DNA of 64,000 nt from Pontibacter diazotrophicus (GCF_003367245.1 NZ_QRGR01000001.1:124001-188000); one strand, 5' to 3'. Positions 54,001 through 62,544 are shown, counted from the stretch's first letter. Numbers and translations: made by a program. The notes: generated by a model from the letters alone, not told the origin.

Positions 54001-54414
54001 AGCAGCACCGGTTTTGCTGGAGTTAAATACAGAAGTTCTGTCTGCATTCACAACCACTTCCTGTAATTCTGTGCCTGCCTCAGCAAGCGTGGCGTTCAGG
54101 ATGTATGGCTGGCCCAGTTTCAGGTCAATACCATTGTAAGTTTTCGGGGCAAAACCCAGGTAGCTTACTTCAATCTGGTAAGGGCCTCCAATACGTGCGT
54201 TCGGAATATTGAAGCGACCCTCCGTGTTGGTGGTGGTACCGTAGTTGGTTCCGGAAGGCTGGTGAGTAGCTCTAACAGTTGCGCCAATCAGAGGCTCACC
54301 GGTTACACCTTGAACGGAACCATTAATGCTACTTGTCGTTACCTGTGCCCAGCTGTGTTGGGCAGTCAGTATCATCACGAGGATGAGACACAGTGTACTA
54401 TAAAAATTTTTCAT
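51082..54414 (-). CDS. Oar-like TonB-dependent receptor
   Basis: A 1110-residue outer-membrane receptor. Signal peptide (KNFYSTLCLILVMILTAQHSWAQ), CarboxypepD_reg-like domain (SINGSVQGVTGEPLIGATVRA to about residue 105), a plug with LQEVVVNADRTS, QDFTRTTPQANGN and IQVDGANLNNNFGL, then a large barrel with DEISVNIAPFDVRQSG, and a terminal LQLGLRYSFN. This order is that of the Oar/TonB receptor group, distinct from SusC. Substrate unknown; in Myxococcus, Oar takes part in protein export. The downstream paralogue (54625-57750) has the same architecture but its own terminator and promoter. Confidence 0.9.
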   Translation of the reverse strand: MKNFYSTLCLILVMILTAQHSWAQVTTSSINGSVQGVTGEPLIGATVRATHQPSGTNYGTTTNTEGRFNIPNARIGGPYQIEVSYLGFAPKTYNGIDLKLGQPYILNATLAEAGTELQEVVVNADRTSVFNSSKTGAATNISTRQLETLPTISRSIQDFTRTTPQANGNSFGGRDARFNSIQVDGANLNNNFGLSSSPMPGGGAQPISLDAYDEISVNIAPFDVRQSGFTGAGINAVTKSGTNTFKGTAYTFFRDQSFIGTKVGDNDISQNIQDSKSQIYGMSLGGPIIKNKLFFFVNGEFEKESRPGVAFSPTGGSGLGTVSTTPAADLQSVSDYLRNNFGYETGGYDNFPNFANDNRKFLAKLDWNISNVHKLTLKYTDFQNTNDQIVNATSIPNGGGFSVTGRSGSLSRLPYSRFSNNAMGFANSKYIFKDVVKTATAELNSNFGGRLSNQFLATASKIQTTRDYPGGVFPTIDIFDGNGNNYIHAGMDPFTYNNDVINDVYSITNNLSYYAGKHTITAGINYEYQKVGNMFMAGSNSYYAFNSLDDFLNNEAPAYYAYTYSLVPGVKSPYSAELKVGQLGLYVQDEMQVSTGLTVTAGLRADKAIYHEDPIENPAVSELQFFDENGNLTNYTTGSWAKSKVLLSPRVGFRWDVANDASLVLRGGTGLFTGKFPFVWLTNMPTNSGMYQFGSGVTNPETLETIRLSGNPDAHEALFPRTAGTSVPSNLVFMNEDFQFPQVFRTNLAADKDLGSGFMLTLEGMFTKELNGIKMRNANLYEPNGTFTEGGNTRERYLDRTGDDKVTNDDRRLNDVNTAIVLENTNKGYSSSLTAQLSKSFASGFYGSVAYNYTVAKGITANPGSQAGSVWSQNPNVGTANAEELGYQSFAIPHRVVANLSYRKEYLNHFASTISIFYEGANQSNYSFIINGDLNGDGNSSSDLMYIPADRSEMNFAPYVVKNRDGEVVNSFSAEQQEDAFEQFINNSPYLSKNRGEYAERSGALLPWYNRMDMRFLQDFYIVTGKKDTKHTLQFSADVLNLPNMINKNWGIEKRFVTANPLQFKSIDSENNPVYNFQNRNGELVTQPFEDVITTSSTWRLQLGLRYSFN

Positions 54415-54436
54415 AAAAGGTAGGTTGATTTTGGCG

Positions 54437-54467
54437 CAAAAGTAAGTCGCTAAATCTTCACTATCAA
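54437..54467 (-). promoter_or_regulatory. Promoter of the first TonB receptor gene
   Basis: On the minus strand TTG (54465-54467) lies 20 nt before TACTTTTG (54437-54444). The -7 box ends 22 nt before the ATG, so the leader is short. Confidence 0.65.
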
Positions 54468-54569
54468 CCCTATGTTATATTATTTAATTGTTACTTTAGG
54501 ATCTTATATTTTAGTAACCGCATAGGCAAATGTTAATATGGCCAATCAGGAGCAGGAAGGCATATAAAT

Positions 54570-54599
54570 AAAAAGGCAGGACCTGAGCCCCGCCTTTTT
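54570..54599 (-). terminator. Terminator of the second TonB receptor gene
   Basis: An 8-bp core stem AAAAAGGC/GCCTTTTT (54570-54577 with 54592-54599), extended by a partly paired loop, ends in a T-run on the minus strand, 26 nt after the stop at 54625. Confidence 0.7.
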
Positions 54600-54624
54600 A
54601 CTGATAAAAATCAAAGAATATTTT

Positions 54625-57600
54625 TTACTCAAATATATACCTTAAGCCCAACTGTCCCTGCCATCTTGAGTCGAAAGGTGCGATGTTGTAGGCTGCACTG
54701 TTAGGGTTAAAGGTGAAAGTAGGCTCACCTGCATCGTTGCGGCCAGCATAGCGGATAATCTCGTTGGCGTTGTTTCTTACAAAATACTGACGGCCCCAGT
54801 CCCTGTTAATGAGGTTTCCGACATTAATGATGTCGAATGTAATCTGCAGGGTATGTCGCTTCTCTCCCGTATTTATATAAAAGTCCTGAAGCAGGCGCAG
54901 GTCAAACTGATGGGTCCAGGGCATGCGTGCGGCGTTGCGTTCTGCATATTGGCCGCGACGCTCGTTCAGGTAATCATCGTCTGCTATAAAAGCATCAAGC
55001 GCTTCCCACTGCTCATCAGCTGATGTAGTAACAATTCCGTCTCTTTCTATATCTACTAAGTTTATTTCACTTCTGTCACGTGGAACGTAGAGCAGGTCAT
55101 TGCTTCGGTTTGCATCGTTGTTCAGGTCCTGCGCATACAGATAGGTAAAAGGCCGGCCTGACTGACCCTGGTAGAAGAGCGAAATGCCTGTAGCAAAATT
55201 ATCAGCATAACGAAAGGTGTAACCACCGGTGCCTATTATTCTGTGTCGTATATCAAAGTTGGAGTAGCTGAGGGGAGGGTTGTTTGGGTCGTTTACGATC
55301 TGATTAAACTGCCAGTTTGAAAGAGCGGTTGAGCTTGTGCCGCTGTTCACATCCATGGACTTGCCATAGGTATAAGCAACCGATGTTTGTAAGCCATTGG
55401 TGAAATCCTTCCGGAGCTGAGCTGTAATGTTGTAACGGTATCCCCTGTTCGTGTTGTCCAGAAGAATAACATTTGTGTAGTCATTGACTCTGCGGCGCTC
55501 ACTTGTACTGCCTGGATACACATTACGGTTATCAGGACCTGCCAAAGTTCCTATCGGGTCAGCCAGGTTCAGGTTTCGGTAAACGACATCATTCAACGTT
55601 TTGGTGTATATACCTTCTAAAGTGGCAAAGACCTCGCCTGGCAGGGTATAGTCAAATGCCAGGTTGCTTCTCCATACCTGGGGTAATTTAAAGTCAGGCG
55701 TCACAACATTCACCTCCACAGTGTTACTAACGGCCCCTGCGTTGCGCTGCTCATCTACGTCTGCAATAAACTCTTCAGGGTTGGTGTCAAACACAGTTCC
55801 GAAGATGGTACCTGTGTTTGTAAACTGGTTAGATAACCACACAAAAGGCACGCGGCCCGTGAAGATGCCGGTACCGCCACGAATCTGGAAGTCGCGTTCA
55901 TCTGTTGGCGTATAGTTGAAACCAAACCTGGGAGCCCACAGGATGCTTTCACTTGGTGTGCGATCGGTTCTTAAGCCAGGGGCGATGTTCGCAAAATCGT
56001 TCTCGAACTCAACATTACGCGGTGGTGCATCAGGAAACACGGGAAGGTCAGCACGCAGTCCGAGAGTTATCCTCAGCTTTTCAGAGGCGGTGTATTCATC
56101 CTGTATATACAAGCCAAGCTGCATTGCGTTAAATTCAGCTGCAGGTCTCGGGTTGTCTGTCAGGGAGTAAGTAGCCTGTACCCGGCTTGGATTGCCGGCA
56201 TAGAAATCTTCCAGGCTGCTAAAGTCCCAGTAGCCGTTTGCATTGTTGATAAACAGGTTGCGGAAATTAAAGAACTCGTTGTGGGTACCGATGGTGAAGT
56301 TATGCCGGCCTAAAAGGTAAGTGAAGTTGTCTGTAAACTCGAAAATATCCTGGTCCAGTTCGTTTGCTGTAGAGGAACGCTGAGCGCCAAACTCAAAGGT
56401 ACCGATAGGGTCGTCTATTGTTACCTGAGGGAACAACCCTCCCGGAATATCCCGGCTTTCCCTGATGCGGTTATAACCCACGATCAGGTTATTGGATATA
56501 CTGTTTGAAAAGCGGCTGTTCAGCTCCAGAACCGAGGTGTTGGTACTACTGCTGAACCGGTAAGCATTATTGCCATAACGCAGGTAGCTGCGGCTTCTGG
56601 AAAAGTTTTCAGAAAAAGCATCTACTAAATTGTGGCGAAGTGTCAGCTGGTGAATGTCTGAAATATTCCAGTCGAGGCGGGCAAAGAACTTATCACTTTC
56701 AGTAGACCTGTCATAACCACCAAAGGAGCCCACATCATACCCATAAGTGTTCTGCACAAAGTCAGCAAGCTGCTGTGCCTCACTCAGCGGAATTTGGGAC
56801 TCAGCAGAGCCAGGGGCAAAACGAACCGGTTCTGTGATTCTGTTTGCATCGTAGTTCACAAAAAAGAAAAGCTTGTCACGCACAATAGGTCCTCCAAGGC
56901 GAGCGCCGTACTGGTAGTTCTGGAATTCCTCGGCTCTTTCCCTTTCTCCCTCCACAGATCTGCCGATGGTGTTTTGGTTACGTCCGAAGCCATACACTGA
57001 TCCTGTAAAATCATTTGAGCCAGAGCGGGTGATGGCGTTTATGCCACCTCCGGTAAAGTTTCCCAGCTTTACGTCGTAAGGGGCTACAACAACCTGAATC
57101 TCCTGTATCGCGTCCAGCGAGATTGGTTGTGTGCCTGCCTGCCCACCAGGGGTGCCGCTGCCTGATAATCCGAACACGTCATTGTTTACGGCACCGTCTA
57201 TGGTAATATTATTGAAGCGGTTATTAGTGCCGGCTATAGAGTTGCCGGATGCCTGAGGCGTAAGGCGTGTGAAATCCTGGAGGCTTCTGCTTAGCGTTGG
57301 CAAGTTTTCCAGTTGTGCACGGGAAACGTTGGTGGCTGCACCGGTACGGTCCTGGTTAAAAATGTCATTTCTTTCCCCAATAACCTCGACCTCACCCAAC
57401 TGGAGTGTATTTTCAGTCAGTTCAAAATCAACTCTTACAGTTTGGCCAAGAGGTAGCGTTACTCCTTCTACGCGCTGATCCTGGTATCCTATATAAGTAG
57501 TGGCAACTGTGTAGGGGCCTCCCACACGCATATTTTGAATGGTATAATAGCCATTAACATCCGTGTTGGCTACATATTGTGCGTTGGTAGGCGTGTGAAC

Positions 57601-57750
57601 GGCGATGACGGTGGCTCCAGGCAATGCTGTGCCAGCCTGATCTTCTACAGTACCATTTAGCGCGGCTGTCGTTGATCCCTGCGCCCAGACCGTCTGCGCC
57701 ATCAGGAAAAGTGCAAAGCAAAAGAGTAATCGTTTGTAAAGAAATTTCAT
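54625..57750 (-). CDS. Oar-like TonB-dependent receptor, tandem paralogue
   Basis: A 1041-residue receptor. The ATG at 57750 gives a good signal (MKFLYKRLLFCFALFLMAQ); an ATG 27 nt upstream is possible. Architecture as for its neighbour: LNGTVEDQAGTALPGATVIAV, LQLGEVEVIGERNDIF, QDFTRLTPQASGNSI, ITIDGAVNNDVFGLSG, EIQVVVAPYDVKLGNF and the end WQGQLGLRYIFE. The two share many blocks (such as INAITRSGSN and INAVTKSGTN) but are clearly diverged, so it is an old duplication. Separate promoter and terminator signals suggest independent expression and different ligands. Confidence 0.9.
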   Translation of the reverse strand: MKFLYKRLLFCFALFLMAQTVWAQGSTTAALNGTVEDQAGTALPGATVIAVHTPTNAQYVANTDVNGYYTIQNMRVGGPYTVATTYIGYQDQRVEGVTLPLGQTVRVDFELTENTLQLGEVEVIGERNDIFNQDRTGAATNVSRAQLENLPTLSRSLQDFTRLTPQASGNSIAGTNNRFNNITIDGAVNNDVFGLSGSGTPGGQAGTQPISLDAIQEIQVVVAPYDVKLGNFTGGGINAITRSGSNDFTGSVYGFGRNQNTIGRSVEGERERAEEFQNYQYGARLGGPIVRDKLFFFVNYDANRITEPVRFAPGSAESQIPLSEAQQLADFVQNTYGYDVGSFGGYDRSTESDKFFARLDWNISDIHQLTLRHNLVDAFSENFSRSRSYLRYGNNAYRFSSSTNTSVLELNSRFSNSISNNLIVGYNRIRESRDIPGGLFPQVTIDDPIGTFEFGAQRSSTANELDQDIFEFTDNFTYLLGRHNFTIGTHNEFFNFRNLFINNANGYWDFSSLEDFYAGNPSRVQATYSLTDNPRPAAEFNAMQLGLYIQDEYTASEKLRITLGLRADLPVFPDAPPRNVEFENDFANIAPGLRTDRTPSESILWAPRFGFNYTPTDERDFQIRGGTGIFTGRVPFVWLSNQFTNTGTIFGTVFDTNPEEFIADVDEQRNAGAVSNTVEVNVVTPDFKLPQVWRSNLAFDYTLPGEVFATLEGIYTKTLNDVVYRNLNLADPIGTLAGPDNRNVYPGSTSERRRVNDYTNVILLDNTNRGYRYNITAQLRKDFTNGLQTSVAYTYGKSMDVNSGTSSTALSNWQFNQIVNDPNNPPLSYSNFDIRHRIIGTGGYTFRYADNFATGISLFYQGQSGRPFTYLYAQDLNNDANRSNDLLYVPRDRSEINLVDIERDGIVTTSADEQWEALDAFIADDDYLNERRGQYAERNAARMPWTHQFDLRLLQDFYINTGEKRHTLQITFDIINVGNLINRDWGRQYFVRNNANEIIRYAGRNDAGEPTFTFNPNSAAYNIAPFDSRWQGQLGLRYIFE

Positions 57751-57891
57751 AGCACGTAATAACAGGTTGAACAACAATTGTTTGTCTGAGCTATTAAGTA
57801 CGTGAGTTAAAAATTTTGTTATGTTAACTTTAAGTGAAATTTAAAAAACGTTACAATTTTTGGGTATAAGCAATTGGGTGCTAAGCTTTAG

Positions 57892-58542
57892 TTAAAATAC
57901 CGGCGGTCTAACGGCTTTAATGAAAATTTTCTGGAAATGGTCGGCATAAAGGTTGGTCTCTATAACGCCCACAGAGCTGGAGGCGTGAATGAACCTGACC
58001 TCCTTTTTGCTGATTACTTCCGTTACCATGCCCACATGTGTTATATCACGGCTAAAGCGGTTGGCACCGAAGAACACCAAATCACCTTCTTTTATGTTTT
58101 TGGGTTTTACTTTTTTGCCGTAGCGGCTCTGCTCGTTGGAGGTGCGTGGTAAGGCCACGTCGATGGTTTGAAAGGAGGTGCAGAGCAGTCCGGAGCAATC
58201 CATGCCTATACGGGTGGTGCCACCCCACTTATAAGGAGTGCCGGTATAAGAGCGGGCTGCCTGAATAACCGTGGCTACATCTTTATCTAAATTGCGGGTT
58301 CGGGTGCGGCTGGTGCGGTCTTTAGAGGAGGCGACGGTGTTGCCGCCTGTCCTGGTCCTGCCACCTTTTTTTGCCAGTCTCTTTTCAGCCGCTATTTCGC
58401 GGGCTGATTTATATGTCTCGCCACGCTTGCTGAAAGTGGGCTTTGTGGATTGGCAGGAAGCTATCAGCAGCAGAAAGCAGATGAAAAGGGCAGAAGTGGT
58501 GTAATGAGTTTTCAAAGCGTATTCAAGCAGTTTAAAGTGCAA
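57892..58542 (-). CDS. NlpC/P60 (C40) peptidase lipoprotein
   Basis: A 216-residue lipoprotein, lipobox LIASC with Cys30. A basic linker (about 35-90, with many Lys, Arg and Thr) joins an NlpC/P60 domain: TVIQAARSYTGTPYKWGG, Cys116 in GMDCSGLLC, His169 in ITHVGMVTEV and His186 in VRFIHASSSVGV, thus a complete Cys-His-His triad. Such enzymes cut the peptide of peptidoglycan (D-Glu/diaminopimelate bond). It probably works in the periplasm on cell-wall turnover. It is monocistronic; the tract after its start contains the glcD pseudogene on the other strand. Confidence 0.9.
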   Translation of the reverse strand: MHFKLLEYALKTHYTTSALFICFLLLIASCQSTKPTFSKRGETYKSAREIAAEKRLAKKGGRTRTGGNTVASSKDRTSRTRTRNLDKDVATVIQAARSYTGTPYKWGGTTRIGMDCSGLLCTSFQTIDVALPRTSNEQSRYGKKVKPKNIKEGDLVFFGANRFSRDITHVGMVTEVISKKEVRFIHASSSVGVIETNLYADHFQKIFIKAVRPPVF

Positions 58543-58593
58543 AAGGTGATTTTAACTGATGGCTAAAGTACTGATTAACCTCGCTTTTTAAAA

Positions 58594-59144
58594 ATGAAAT
58601 TTAACGCTGCTACTCCAAAATTAGTAGACGACCTCTCAGCCATAGTAGGCGCAGCACATGTGTTGTTACAGGCGGCTGCTGGCAGCTTTCCTGCCACGCA
58701 TGATGACAGAGGGCTGCGCTATAAGCCGGAGAGGGTTCTTAGAACTGCTAACGCCTCGGGGAGAGGCCTTATTATGGCGTTTCGCCACGAAAATTTGTTG
58801 CCAATACCTCTTTGTGGTGCCGATGTGGACCATGGTAGCGGAGCTTTTGCAGTATAAAAGACATTATACTCTCTATTGGGAGGTTAAAAAAAGAAATCTT
58901 ATCTGCACATGCTATCTTGAAAAGAGACATGCGCGATGATGACGGGCACAATCAGTTGCCGGAAGAAATAAAAGAAGGTGTTAGTTGTGTGCAGTCGGGA
59001 GGTGTTATGTCAGGTAAATTATTATCGGCCGATGCAGAAGCTCTTGATCACTCTTGCGCTAAAAGGGCTGAAGTAGCGGCCGGGACGGAATATGAAAATT
59101 TACTTGCCCCTTATGGTATCCTGAACCCGTGCAAAACACTGTAA
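58594..59144 (+). pseudogene. Decayed FAD-linked glycolate/lactate oxidase (GlcD-like), middle deleted
   Basis: Two remnants in one place. The first (58594-58857) encodes TPKLVDDLSAIVGAAHVLL, then HDDRGLRYKPERVLRTANAS, IMAFRHENLLPI and CGADVDHGSGAFAV; this aligns well by eye with the N-terminus of GlcD-type FAD oxidases (HDET-x-x-LRYKPE-x-VLRPA; PRGAGTGLSGGALAV). After a stop come 80 nt of decayed sequence. The second (about 58900-59144) encodes AHAILKRDM, NQLPEEIKEGV, GGVMSG and finally LLAPYGILNPCKTL, matching the GlcD end (HVNILK; LGGTISGEHG; FDPKGILNPGK). About 300 residues of FAD-binding and catalytic core are gone. Both parts carry substitutions at invariant positions, so no function remains. 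Confidence 0.75.
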
Positions 59145-59193
59145 GACAAAACAGGCGCAGAACTCGGGTTCTGCGCCTGTTTTGTCTTACAGT
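59138..59193. terminator. Very long hairpin covering the pseudogene stop
   Basis: A 26-bp perfect stem (59138-59163 with 59168-59193) with a TCGG loop. It overlaps the stop codon of the decayed oxidase (59142-59144) and lies 52 nt beyond the stop of the minus-strand gene at 59245, so it can serve both directions. Confidence 0.7.
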
Positions 59194-59244
59194 CAGCTGT
59201 TATGGTGGTGCCACGCCATAGACTGTGGAAACACGCTTCCGTTC

Positions 59245-59496
59245 TCATGATGCATTTTTTTGATTCAGGTCGCTGTATTTAGTCTCAGCCAACTGATTGT
59301 CCATGCCGCGTAGGTTCATCCAGGAATGCATCAGGTTAATATGTGACTCATTAAGTGGTGCCTGGTGCGTGTTGTTCATGTAAGACGACTGATCCGGGTT
59401 TTTCATAGAAAAAAGCTTGTCTTGCGGCTGGTTTTCTTTTTCTGTAGATTGGTGTGCTCTCAATATAGCCTCATCCATTGATTTTTTAGGTTTCAT
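59245..59496 (-). CDS. Small hydrophilic orphan protein
   Basis: An 83-residue protein that I do not recognise. It is hydrophilic, low in aromatic residues, with many Asn, Gln, Ser and Lys; probably partly disordered. A possible helix is HINLMHSWMNLRGMDNQLAE near 52-71. No signal peptide or Cys. It lies 35 nt downstream of the dehalogenase-like gene on the same strand, so it is likely co-transcribed with it. The gene call rests on the clean frame and position. Confidence 0.55.
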   Translation of the reverse strand: MKPKKSMDEAILRAHQSTEKENQPQDKLFSMKNPDQSSYMNNTHQAPLNESHINLMHSWMNLRGMDNQLAETKYSDLNQKNAS

Positions 59497-59531
59497 AACA
59501 TTTGTTTCTTAATTGGTTATTAGTGTATTAA

Positions 59532-60425
59532 TTAGTGGTGCATTAATTCTCTCTTTTTATTTTCTTCTTTTACAAAGTTGCTCACATAGCTGGCAATCTC
59601 TTCCGCGTTCTCTTCCTGCAAAAAGTGGCCACTGTCTTCAAAAGGAATGACGTAGCATTCGTGGAAGAATTTCTTCCAGCACTGCAGCGCCTCAATCTTT
59701 ATGAGTTTATCCCGCTCCCCCCAAAGTATGAGCGTCGGAATGTTTTGTATTTTGTTTCGTTCCTTCCAGAGTTCATCGTACCAGCGTGTTATGCCAATCA
59801 ACTCCCGTGCGCAGGCAAGCTTGCCAACCTGGTCGTCAGGGTTACCCAGTGCATTCACGTAATGCTGGCGAATGGGTTCAGGCATCTTCTCCTCGCCTTC
59901 AAACAACTCGTTTATAAGCGTAAGGGCCGATACGTTTAGCTTTGAATGCAGGAACTTTCCCAATGGCCCCACCAGGTATTTGCTGGTGCCTGTAAAAGTC
60001 TGATGCTTCGACAAAGACCAGGTCCAGGAGTTGAGCATCACAATATTCTTTACTTTCTCCGGATGGTTTATAGCATAAGCAAAACCAATAGGCGCCCCAA
60101 AATCATGCACCAGCAGTGTCACGTCCGTTAACTGAAGATGCTCCATCAGCTGCTCAAAATTAACGGCGTGGGCCCGTGGCTTGTAACTCCAACCCTCCGG
60201 TTTGTCAGAGAGGCCAAAGCCAATCATGTCCATAGCAATGCACCGGTACTTCTTGCGCAGTATCTTTATCAGGTTGCGGTACAGAAAAGACCAGACGGGA
60301 GTGCCATGGATCATTACAATCGGCGGCCCTTCCCCCTCGTCCACGTAATGCATCTTACCCGCCTCTAATTGTATGTATTTGGATTCAAAAGGATATTCTT
60401 TTTTATCCAGCCAATCTGGTGTCAT
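59532..60425 (-). CDS. Haloalkane dehalogenase-like alpha/beta hydrolase
   Basis: A 297-residue hydrolase with Asp, not Ser, as nucleophile: Asp108 in LLVHDFGAPIGFAY. Other marks of the dehalogenase group are HGTPVWSFLYR (40-50, HGxPxW), IGFGLSDKPEG, the Trp pair in NSWTW (134, 136), an acid in GERDK (Asp239) and His267 in EDSGHFLQEE. In classical enzymes the residue after HG is Asn or Glu for halide binding; here it is Thr42, so halide binding may differ. Close relatives include epoxide hydrolases, but the Tyr pair of those is not evident. Substrate unknown. Confidence 0.8.
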   Translation of the reverse strand: MTPDWLDKKEYPFESKYIQLEAGKMHYVDEGEGPPIVMIHGTPVWSFLYRNLIKILRKKYRCIAMDMIGFGLSDKPEGWSYKPRAHAVNFEQLMEHLQLTDVTLLVHDFGAPIGFAYAINHPEKVKNIVMLNSWTWSLSKHQTFTGTSKYLVGPLGKFLHSKLNVSALTLINELFEGEEKMPEPIRQHYVNALGNPDDQVGKLACARELIGITRWYDELWKERNKIQNIPTLILWGERDKLIKIEALQCWKKFFHECYVIPFEDSGHFLQEENAEEIASYVSNFVKEENKKRELMHH

Positions 60426-60578
60426 AATTTCTAAGGGTGCTCTGTCTTATAAATATACTTTTAAATCGAAAGCAAGTTGCTCCATATACAAAAAAAGGTA
60501 CTCCTTCGGAATAAATATTTAGGTAAGCCATTGGGCAGGCGATGGGGCTAAAAATAAAGTTTAACTTTACAGCCAGGT

Positions 60579-62483
60579 ATGTGTGGTATAACAGGAGTAT
60601 TTGCATTTACAGAGAAAGGCCAAAAGGCATTAGAGCGATTGCCGGCAGCCGTGGCTGCACTGCAGCACCGTGGTCCGGATGCCGGTGGGGTGTTTTCAGA
60701 GGGTCACATCGGGCTTGGCCACCGCAGGCTTTCCCTTATTGCGCCTACTGCTGCCGCTAACCAGCCTTTCAGCAGTGAGGGCGGCCGTTATACCCTTGTC
60801 TTCAACGGTGAAATCTTCAACTATAAAAAGCTGCGGAAGGAGCTGGAGGCTAAAGGCGTCACGTTCCGCAGCGATTCCGACACAGAAGTGCTGCTGCACT
60901 TATATGCGCGGGAGAGGCAGGAGTGCCTGAAGAAGCTGACAGGTTTCTTCTCGCTGGCTATTTACGATGCCGAGGAAGAGAGCCTTTTTCTGGCGCGTGA
61001 CCGCTACGGTGAAAAGCCCCTGCTCTTCTACAAAGACGCAGACAAGTTCCTGTTCGGATCAGAGCTGTCTGCCCTGATAAGCCTGGGTGTTCCACGTGAA
61101 TTAGATTATACTTCGCTTTACCAGTACCTGCAGCTAACCTATGTGCCTGCGCCGGCCACTATGCTGAAAGGAGTGAAAAAACTTTTGCCCGGGCAGTCGT
61201 TGTACGTGCGGGGCAGCAGAGTGCAGGAGAATGTGTGGTACAGGCTGCCATTTGATGGAGAAAAGGCGATACACAACCCCTTAACTTATACACAGCAGCA
61301 AGCCAAGCTAAAGCATCTCCTACAGCAAGTCGTCACAGACCGGCTTGTCGCCGACGTGCCCGTTGGTGCCTTTCTAAGTGGCGGTATTGATTCTTCGGTG
61401 GTGGTTGCCCTGGCGGCCCGGGAGGTGGATAAGCTGAAGACGTTTTCCGTCGGTTTCCCTGATCAGCCCTTTTTTGACGAAACCCGTTACGCCCGCCTTG
61501 TGGCTGACAAGTATAAAACAGAACACACTGAACTGCGCCTTTCAAACGCTGATCTCTTTAACAATCTCTTTGGAACATTAGACAGCCTGAGCGAGCCTTT
61601 TGCCGATTCATCTGCGCTGGCTGTATACACGCTAAGTAAGCACGTAGGGCAGGAAATGAAGGCGGTGCTGAGCGGCGATGGTGCTGACGAGCTTTTTGGT
61701 GGCTACAATAAACACCTGGCAGAGTATAGGGTGCTATCTGGTGGTGCTAAAGTTGAAGCTGTAAAAAAAATGAAGTTCTTATGGGATGTATTGCCTATGT
61801 CCAGAAACTCTTTTGCAGGAAACAAAGTAAGGCAACTGCAACGCTTTGCTACAGGGGCCGGATTGCTCCCCCAGGACCGTTATTGGCTGTGGGCGACGTG
61901 GCAGCAGGAAGAGGATGCGCTGGCATTGCTGACACCGGAAAGCCAGGCGGCGGTGCAGAACAGGTTGTACCGTGCACGCAAAGGCAGGGTGTTGGAATGT
62001 GTTAGCAGAAAACATTATGACCTTAACCACGTATTGTGTGCCGATTGGCGTTTAGTGCTGCCAAACGACATGCTGACGAAGATTGACTTAATGGGAATGG
62101 CGAATAGCCTGGAAATACGCAGCCCTTACCTGGACCACAGGTTGGTGAAGTTTGCCTTTTCACTACCGGCTTCTACCAAGGTAGAGGAAGGTTTACAGAA
62201 AAAGATTCTGCGGGATACCTTCCGGGGCTTATTGCCTCCTGAGCTTTACAGGCGCCCAAAGCAGGGGTTTGAAATTCCGCTGAAGGCCTTTCTGCAAACG
62301 GAGGGGCAAGGTCTGGCAAACGATTACCTTTCGGATGCTTTTATCGCATCGCAGGGTATTTTCGATGTGCAGCAAGTGCAGCGCATCCGGCAACTCCTGA
62401 ATTCTGACAAAGCAGCCCTTGTGCAAACGAAAGCCTGGATGCTGTTGGTCTTTCAGTATTGGTGGAGAAGATATATGGCATAG
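60579..62483 (+). CDS. asnB: Asparagine synthase (glutamine-hydrolysing), AsnB type
   Basis: A 634-residue two-domain amidotransferase. The N-terminal class II glutaminase begins CGITGVFAF with catalytic Cys2 (after Met removal) and contains LQHRGPDAGGVF and GHRRLSLIA, and FNGEIFNYKKLRKELE near 83-98. The synthetase domain has the PP-loop VGAFLSGGIDSSVVVALA near 261-278, LSGDGADELFGGYNKH near 364-379 and ENDMLTKID-like NDMLTKIDLMGMANSLEIRSPYLD near 488-511. It makes asparagine, or amidates a sugar in surface-polysaccharide loci. Its location right before ugd and an SDR gene suggests the second role. A TAACTTTA box lies 10 nt before the start. Confidence 0.92.
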   Translation: MCGITGVFAFTEKGQKALERLPAAVAALQHRGPDAGGVFSEGHIGLGHRRLSLIAPTAAANQPFSSEGGRYTLVFNGEIFNYKKLRKELEAKGVTFRSDSDTEVLLHLYARERQECLKKLTGFFSLAIYDAEEESLFLARDRYGEKPLLFYKDADKFLFGSELSALISLGVPRELDYTSLYQYLQLTYVPAPATMLKGVKKLLPGQSLYVRGSRVQENVWYRLPFDGEKAIHNPLTYTQQQAKLKHLLQQVVTDRLVADVPVGAFLSGGIDSSVVVALAAREVDKLKTFSVGFPDQPFFDETRYARLVADKYKTEHTELRLSNADLFNNLFGTLDSLSEPFADSSALAVYTLSKHVGQEMKAVLSGDGADELFGGYNKHLAEYRVLSGGAKVEAVKKMKFLWDVLPMSRNSFAGNKVRQLQRFATGAGLLPQDRYWLWATWQQEEDALALLTPESQAAVQNRLYRARKGRVLECVSRKHYDLNHVLCADWRLVLPNDMLTKIDLMGMANSLEIRSPYLDHRLVKFAFSLPASTKVEEGLQKKILRDTFRGLLPPELYRRPKQGFEIPLKAFLQTEGQGLANDYLSDAFIASQGIFDVQQVQRIRQLLNSDKAALVQTKAWMLLVFQYWWRRYMA

Positions 62484-62544
62484 GAAAAATTTAATTAAAT
62501 ACTTTTATAGTTAAATAAATTTACTAATTTAGTTTTATTAGAAA

